A DNA stretch of 8,785 nucleotides from Ferroglobus sp. (GTDB lineage Archaea > Halobacteriota > Archaeoglobi > Archaeoglobales > Archaeoglobaceae). The notes below the pieces were generated by a model that ran no database searches, had not been told where the DNA came from, and saw nothing but the letters and a program-made list of their open reading frames with translations. Position 1 is the stretch's first letter, and every line of letters begins with the position of its first letter. Shown here piece by piece: positions 6,381 through 8,785 of the stretch. The translations under genes and the position numbers were made by a program. Location: the NCBI GenBank assembly GCA_015520115.1, contig WAQS01000050.1, positions 1 through 8,785 on the forward strand, read 5' to 3'.

Positions 6381-6390
6381 TAATTAAAGA
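6381..6390 (-). promoter_or_regulatory. TATA-like box for the hypothetical-nip7 pair
   Basis: On the minus strand TCTTTAATTA (6390-6381) lies 26-35 bases before the ATG at 6355. The same short gap contains T-runs on that strand (six Ts at 6377-6372, six more just before the start codon) that could end the upstream sulfur operon. Terminator and promoter would then be packed into about 40 bases. Positional evidence only. Confidence 0.35.
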
Positions 6391-6396
6391 TTTTGC

Positions 6397-6786
6397 TCAT
6401 TTTTGCAAGTTCTTTCCGAGTTGTTTGAGAATGTTCAGGATCATTCCCAGCGCCACTTTTACATCAGGATCTCTAAGGGCTGTTATGAGATCTTTAATTC
6501 CAGCGGGTTTCGGCTCTTTTTCGCACATGCATATGGCATCGCCTATAGCGTTGAGCAACATCAGAGCTCTGTCGTTCGTGAATTTAGCCGAGATTAAACC
6601 GAGGTCTGTTATAACTTCCGCATGCTTCAAAACCACAGCATCGCTTATCGAATCTTGAATTAGCTTTATCAGCGAGACGAGATCGATCAGAGCGTCTAAG
6701 CTCCCGCTTTTCTCAAGCCATATCAGCTTTTCTACCGCTTTGGCGAGAATTTCTTCGTTTTCCTCAACAACCTTCTGAACGCTCAT
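6397..6786 (-). CDS. DUF1641 protein, partner of the SQR-like flavoprotein
   Basis: The 129-residue product is all-helical and matches DUF1641. The N-terminal part carries SGSLDALIDLVSLIKLIQD (27-45) and a central helix DLGLISAKFTNDRALMLLNAIG (61-82). It closes with RDPDVKVALGMILNILKQLGK (105-125), the family's typical 'DPDVxxxLGxxLxxxKxLG' end. Genes of this family frequently neighbour sulfide:quinone oxidoreductases or formate dehydrogenases, and the function is unknown. The start at ATG 6786 is chosen because GAGGTGG (6798-6792) sits 5 bases upstream. That Shine-Dalgarno site overlaps the TGA stop of the flavoprotein gene, so translation is tightly coupled. An upstream GTG at 6795 would place the start inside the Shine-Dalgarno site. 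A Cys-x-Cys pair (C87, C89, in AICMCEK) is notable in a protein from a sulfur operon. No membrane segment is evident. Confidence 0.88.
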   Translation of the reverse strand: MSVQKVVEENEEILAKAVEKLIWLEKSGSLDALIDLVSLIKLIQDSISDAVVLKHAEVITDLGLISAKFTNDRALMLLNAIGDAICMCEKEPKPAGIKDLITALRDPDVKVALGMILNILKQLGKNLQK

Positions 6787-6791
6787 TTCAA

Positions 6792-6799
6792 CCACCTCA
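6792..6799 (-). promoter_or_regulatory. Ribosome binding site of DUF1641 gene, overlapping SQR-like stop codon
   Basis: On the minus strand TGAGGTGG (6799-6792) combines the TGA stop of the flavoprotein gene with a GAGGTGG Shine-Dalgarno sequence placed 5 bases before ATG 6786. This decides the start and supports translational coupling. Confidence 0.7.
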
Positions 6800-7936
6800 C
6801 AGAATTCCTCTTGCTGTTAGCCAATACGCTTTGTTGTACGCCATTTTCATCCAGTGGACGAACTTGTTTGGCTTAACCGGCATCGGAGGCGTGTAGTAAT
6901 CGAACCAGATGTAGGTAGCTTCTTCGAACCCCGTTTCTATGAAACAGAAGGCTTTTCCCGTGTAAACGGCTGTAGGTGGATAGCCTTTTATCTCAGCCGC
7001 TATGTTCTCGCTTACAACCTCAGCTTCGAAGTGGGCAACGCTTCCAGCTTTGCTAACAGGCAAGTTGGTGGCATCTCCTACAGCATAGGCGTTATCGTAA
7101 CCCTCAACTCTGAGGGTAAATCTGTCCGTCGGAACGAATCCGCTCTTGTCCCCGATTCCCGAGTCGAAGATAATTTTAGCTCCTTTATGCGGAGGAATCG
7201 ATATGAGCAAATCGAAGCTCTCTTCTTCTCCTTCGAGCGTAATTATTTTTCTGTTCTTCGCGTCGACCTCTATCGGATTGAAAAACGTTCTGTATTCGAT
7301 TCCTCTCTCCTCAAACATGCGCTCAACCATTTCGGCAACGGGATCCATCGTAAAAACCTTGTTTATAGGGTACGTGTAGACTATTTGGCTCTTGTCTCTG
7401 ATTCCATGAAGCTTTAAAAAGTCGTGGAGCATGAACGTAACTTCTATCGGAGCTACCGGACATTTATGAGGGACTCCCATAACACTCACAACGATCTTTC
7501 CTCCAGCGAAGTTCGCTAAAGCTTCTCTAAGTTTTACCGCTCCCTCGTAATTGTAGAACCAGTAGCCAGCCTCTGTCAGTCCGGGGATTTCTTCTGGAAC
7601 GACTCGGCTGCCTGTAGCTATGACAAGATAATCGTAATCGTAGCCGTTCTTGTCGGTGTAAACTTTTTCGTTGTCGAGATCTATTTTGGTTGCAGTCTCA
7701 ATCTTTAGGTCAATCAGCGGATCCACCAAGTACTTTATCGGCATGAAAATGTCCGATTCGTACAACCTGTTGAAAATTAAATACAGTAACCCGGGTTCGT
7801 AAAGCTGTTTATCTTTATCAGAGATTAGAGTGATCGAGATCCTCTTTTCTCTGATTTCATCTCTTAAATGGCTCGCGAGGTAGTTGGCTGTGAGAGTCCC
7901 AGCTACCCCTCCTCCAACTACCACTATTCTTTTCAT
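6797..7936 (-). CDS. Sulfide:quinone oxidoreductase-like FAD-dependent oxidoreductase
   Basis: The 379-residue flavoprotein has the N-terminal dinucleotide fold VVVGGGVAG (5-13), the ATGS loop (107-110) and the late FAD-binding GDAT motif (287-290). Its only two cysteines are Cys159 in PHKCPVAP and Cys331 in AFCFIETG. Both correspond to the redox-active pair of sulfide:quinone oxidoreductases (SQR) and flavocytochrome c sulfide dehydrogenases; the third cysteine of many SQRs is absent. The C-terminal tail (about 358-379, HWMKMAYNKAYW...) is aromatic and basic like the monotopic membrane-anchor region of SQR. By family it would take electrons from sulfide or a persulfide to quinone via FAD. 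The start ATG 7936 has AGGTGAT 4 bases upstream; the GTG at 7945 lies within that Shine-Dalgarno site and is rejected. It is third in the sulfur operon, 25 bases after tusA. The substrate could be a protein persulfide from its neighbours, not free sulfide. Confidence 0.88.
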   Translation of the reverse strand: MKRIVVVGGGVAGTLTANYLASHLRDEIREKRISITLISDKDKQLYEPGLLYLIFNRLYESDIFMPIKYLVDPLIDLKIETATKIDLDNEKVYTDKNGYDYDYLVIATGSRVVPEEIPGLTEAGYWFYNYEGAVKLREALANFAGGKIVVSVMGVPHKCPVAPIEVTFMLHDFLKLHGIRDKSQIVYTYPINKVFTMDPVAEMVERMFEERGIEYRTFFNPIEVDAKNRKIITLEGEEESFDLLISIPPHKGAKIIFDSGIGDKSGFVPTDRFTLRVEGYDNAYAVGDATNLPVSKAGSVAHFEAEVVSENIAAEIKGYPPTAVYTGKAFCFIETGFEEATYIWFDYYTPPMPVKPNKFVHWMKMAYNKAYWLTARGIL

Positions 7937-7940
7937 GGAA

Positions 7941-7947
7941 ATCACCT
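7941..7947 (-). promoter_or_regulatory. Ribosome binding site of SQR-like gene
   Basis: AGGTGAT on the minus strand (7947-7941) matches the 3' end complement of archaeal 16S rRNA and sits 4 bases before ATG 7936. It decides between this ATG and a GTG at 7945. Confidence 0.7.
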
Positions 7948-7961
7948 AAAAAATTGGAAGA

Positions 7962-8198
7962 TTACTTCGTCTTTCTTACGACTATTCTCCAGTATCCGTC
8001 CTCTTCGAACACTCCTATGAGTTCGTGTCCCGCTTTCTTGACCCACTCGGGAATGTCCTTGGCTGAACTTTTATCGCTCGACCAAACTTCAATTACCTTT
8101 CCAACTTCTTCTTCCTTGATCGCTTTTATCAACTCCATTAAGGGACCGGGGCAGTAACTTCCCCTTGCGTCTATTACTCTATCCGATTTTACCTCCAT
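7962..8198 (-). CDS. TusA-family sulfur carrier protein
   Basis: This is a 78-residue TusA/SirA-like protein. The hallmark CPGP motif follows the first strand: [20 protein letters not shown], with the sulfur-accepting Cys16. The helix after it, the [21 protein letters not shown] segment (about 40-60) and a final strand pair (WRIVVRK) match the family's two-layer alpha/beta fold, and the length is typical. TusA proteins carry a persulfide on this cysteine and pass it between sulfurtransferases and redox enzymes in the cytoplasm. ATG 8198 is chosen because GGAGGTGG (8212-8205) lies 6 bases upstream; the in-frame TTG at 8204 directly abuts that site. The gene lies 20 bases after the dsrE-like gene and 25 before the SQR-like gene, an arrangement that suggests sulfur relay between the two rather than tRNA thiolation or molybdenum-cofactor work. 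Confidence 0.93.
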   Translation of the reverse strand: MEVKSDRVIDARGSYCPGPLMELIKAIKEEEVGKVIEVWSSDKSSAKDIPEWVKKAGHELIGVFEEDGYWRIVVRKTK

Positions 8199-8204
8199 TC
8201 TCAA

Positions 8205-8212
8205 CCACCTCC
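8205..8212 (-). promoter_or_regulatory. Strong ribosome binding site of tusA-like gene
   Basis: GGAGGTGG on the minus strand (8212-8205) is a near-complete anti-Shine-Dalgarno match, 6 bases before ATG 8198. It is the strongest such site in the window, which may mean the small carrier is made in excess over its partners. Confidence 0.75.
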
Positions 8213-8218
8213 AAAAAT

Positions 8219-8608
8219 TTAGATAAAGAGTACTTTTGCATCCTCAACCATTCCAAGGAACTCAGAAACTCCCACTACATCGTCGAAGACGTCAACGAAC
8301 TCGTCCAAGTTAAGTCCGAGCATGTCCATTATCATTCCGCAGGCGTAGATTTTCAGGTTTCCTACCTCCTTGGCTTGCTTTAGGGTGTCGATGAAGAGCG
8401 GAGCTCCTTTCTCTATCATTCCCTTTCCGAGTTCTCCCATCTTCCACGCTTTCTTCTCAACCACATCTTTCTTGAAAGCCATCAATCCGTCCATCGTTGC
8501 GAAGATCAACACTTCCGTCCCAAGTGTGGAGGCGACGCTTGCTATTATGCTTGCGGCTTGCACTTTTTCAAGCTCCCCGCTTGCCAAAACAATTGCCAAC
8601 TTACTCAT
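8219..8608 (-). CDS. DsrE-family sulfurtransferase-like protein
   Basis: The 129-residue product matches the DsrE/DsrF-like family: a first strand [17 protein letters not shown] (3-19), [11 protein letters not shown] (35-45), and the Cys90 block [19 protein letters not shown] (86-104). The 'YACGMxMDMLG' arrangement places the single active cysteine where DsrE2/DsrE3-type proteins carry persulfide or thiosulfonate. The Met/Lys-rich middle (46-70, [20 protein letters not shown]) and the [17 protein letters not shown] ending are also typical. It is soluble and cytoplasmic; homologues often form trimers or hexamers and pair with TusA. ATG 8608 is chosen for the GGTGGTGA site (8618-8611) just upstream and because family homology begins there. 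A start at 8677 would add a basic 23-residue stretch unlike the family and would cover the promoter. It is the first gene of the sulfur operon. DsrE3A proteins that move thiosulfate to TusA in sulfur-oxidising archaea are the closest functional analogy; the exact subtype is inferred. Confidence 0.88.
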   Translation of the reverse strand: MSKLAIVLASGELEKVQAASIIASVASTLGTEVLIFATMDGLMAFKKDVVEKKAWKMGELGKGMIEKGAPLFIDTLKQAKEVGNLKIYACGMIMDMLGLNLDEFVDVFDDVVGVSEFLGMVEDAKVLFI

Positions 8609-8640
8609 TTTCACCACCAATATTCTCTTTCTAAGAAAAG

Positions 8641-8652
8641 CTTTAATAAACC
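8641..8652 (-). promoter_or_regulatory. TATA-like box of the dsrE-tusA-SQR-DUF1641 operon
   Basis: GGTTTATTAAAG on the minus strand (8652-8641) lies about 33-44 bases before ATG 8608. With archaeal spacing, transcription would start near 8618-8625, leaving a leader of about 10-17 bases that just contains the Shine-Dalgarno site. The position and the operator-like repeats directly upstream make this the likely operon promoter. Confidence 0.5.
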
Positions 8653-8655
8653 TTC

Positions 8656-8683
8656 TCGGTTTGTGGAAAACCGACAAAAACCG
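8656..8683. repeat. CGGTTT/AAACCG repeats upstream of sulfur operon, possible operator
   Basis: Three copies of one hexamer cluster just upstream of the operon TATA box. TCGGTTT (8656-8662) and AAACCGA (8668-8674) form a 19-base inverted repeat with 7-base arms around a 5-base spacer. A third AAACCG (8678-8683) repeats the right arm exactly 10 bases further on, one helical turn. Symmetry plus helical spacing next to a promoter is what a dimeric regulator site looks like. Binding is inferred. Confidence 0.45.
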
Positions 8684-8785
8684 TTTATTAATTATGCAAA
8701 AAGTTCTCGAAAGCGAATTACATAAACGAAAGAAAGTTATCGGGTGTTTAACTTCGTTAAGTTTTATCGATTTGTATATTATCTC
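8684..8785. other. AT-rich right-end intergenic region, probable promoter of a gene beyond the window
   Basis: No gene can be supported here. TTTATTAATTA (8684-8694) could serve as a plus-strand TATA box, and a 13-base inverted repeat TTAACTTCGTTAA (8748-8760) lies further on, before another AT-rich stretch at 8761-8785. An open frame from ATG 8694 runs 30 codons to the edge but shows no recognisable protein. The region most likely separates the sulfur operon from a divergent gene to the right. Confidence 0.3.

Noticed and set aside
6854..7417. A 187-codon open frame on the plus strand within the SQR-like gene
   Set aside because: It is antisense to a protein with clear FAD and cysteine motifs, has no recognisable domain and no start signals.
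8609..8677. N-terminal extension of the DsrE-like protein from 8677
   Set aside because: The extra 23 residues are unlike the family, cover the TATA box and ignore the Shine-Dalgarno site before ATG 8608.
8694..8785. Open frame of 30 codons from ATG 8694 to the window end
   Set aside because: Too short to judge, no homology seen, and its start overlaps a TATA-like box, so it was not called as a gene.
1..8785. Search for tRNA, rRNA, CRISPR repeats, transposase genes or attachment sites
   Set aside because: No GTTC-type tRNA arm in a cloverleaf, no regularly spaced direct repeats, and no transposase or integrase motifs were found by reading.

Overview
The window is protein-dense archaeal DNA, most likely from Archaeoglobales (a Ferroglobus, Geoglobus or Archaeoglobus relative; this is inference). 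The grounds are AT-rich TATA-like boxes about 25-35 bases before several start codons with almost no leader, GGTG/GGAGGTG ribosome sites on operon genes, an archaeal Nip7-type PUA protein, a stand-alone asparagine-synthetase-like protein, and a thiolase and sulfur-handling set typical of that order. There are twelve genes: eleven complete and one cut by the left edge. No rRNA, tRNA, CRISPR array, insertion sequence or clear mobile element was seen.

Left part (1-4157). A PPP-type metallophosphoesterase runs off the left edge on the minus strand and is divergent from a complete acetyl-CoA acetyltransferase (thiolase) on the plus strand. Next on the plus strand are an asparagine-synthetase-like ATP-pyrophosphatase that has lost its glutaminase cysteine, a cysteine-cluster (YkgJ-type) protein whose start lies inside the end of that gene, and an MBL-fold metallohydrolase with its own promoter.

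Middle part (4129-6355). A flippase-like membrane protein (UPF0104 / lysylphosphatidylglycerol-synthase transmembrane family) on the minus strand overlaps the end of the MBL gene and shares a 48-base divergent promoter region with a small three-helix membrane protein on the plus strand. The latter faintly resembles the Pycsar membrane effector (PycTM/SLATT-like) proteins. It converges on a minus-strand pair: an unrecognised 139-residue protein followed, with a 34-base overlap, by Nip7 (ribosome biogenesis, PUA domain).

Right part (6397-8608, minus strand). This is the most coherent unit: dsrE-like, tusA-like, a sulfide:quinone-oxidoreductase-like flavoprotein, and a DUF1641 protein, separated by 10-25 bases and each preceded by a Shine-Dalgarno site. 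DsrE and TusA proteins carry sulfane sulfur on a cysteine, and the flavoprotein has a redox cysteine pair, so the operon looks like a sulfur relay coupled to the membrane quinone pool. A TATA box precedes it, and just upstream of that lie repeated CGGTTT/AAACCG elements that may be an operator. The last 177 bases (8609-8785) hold this promoter region and probably the promoter of a gene beyond the window.
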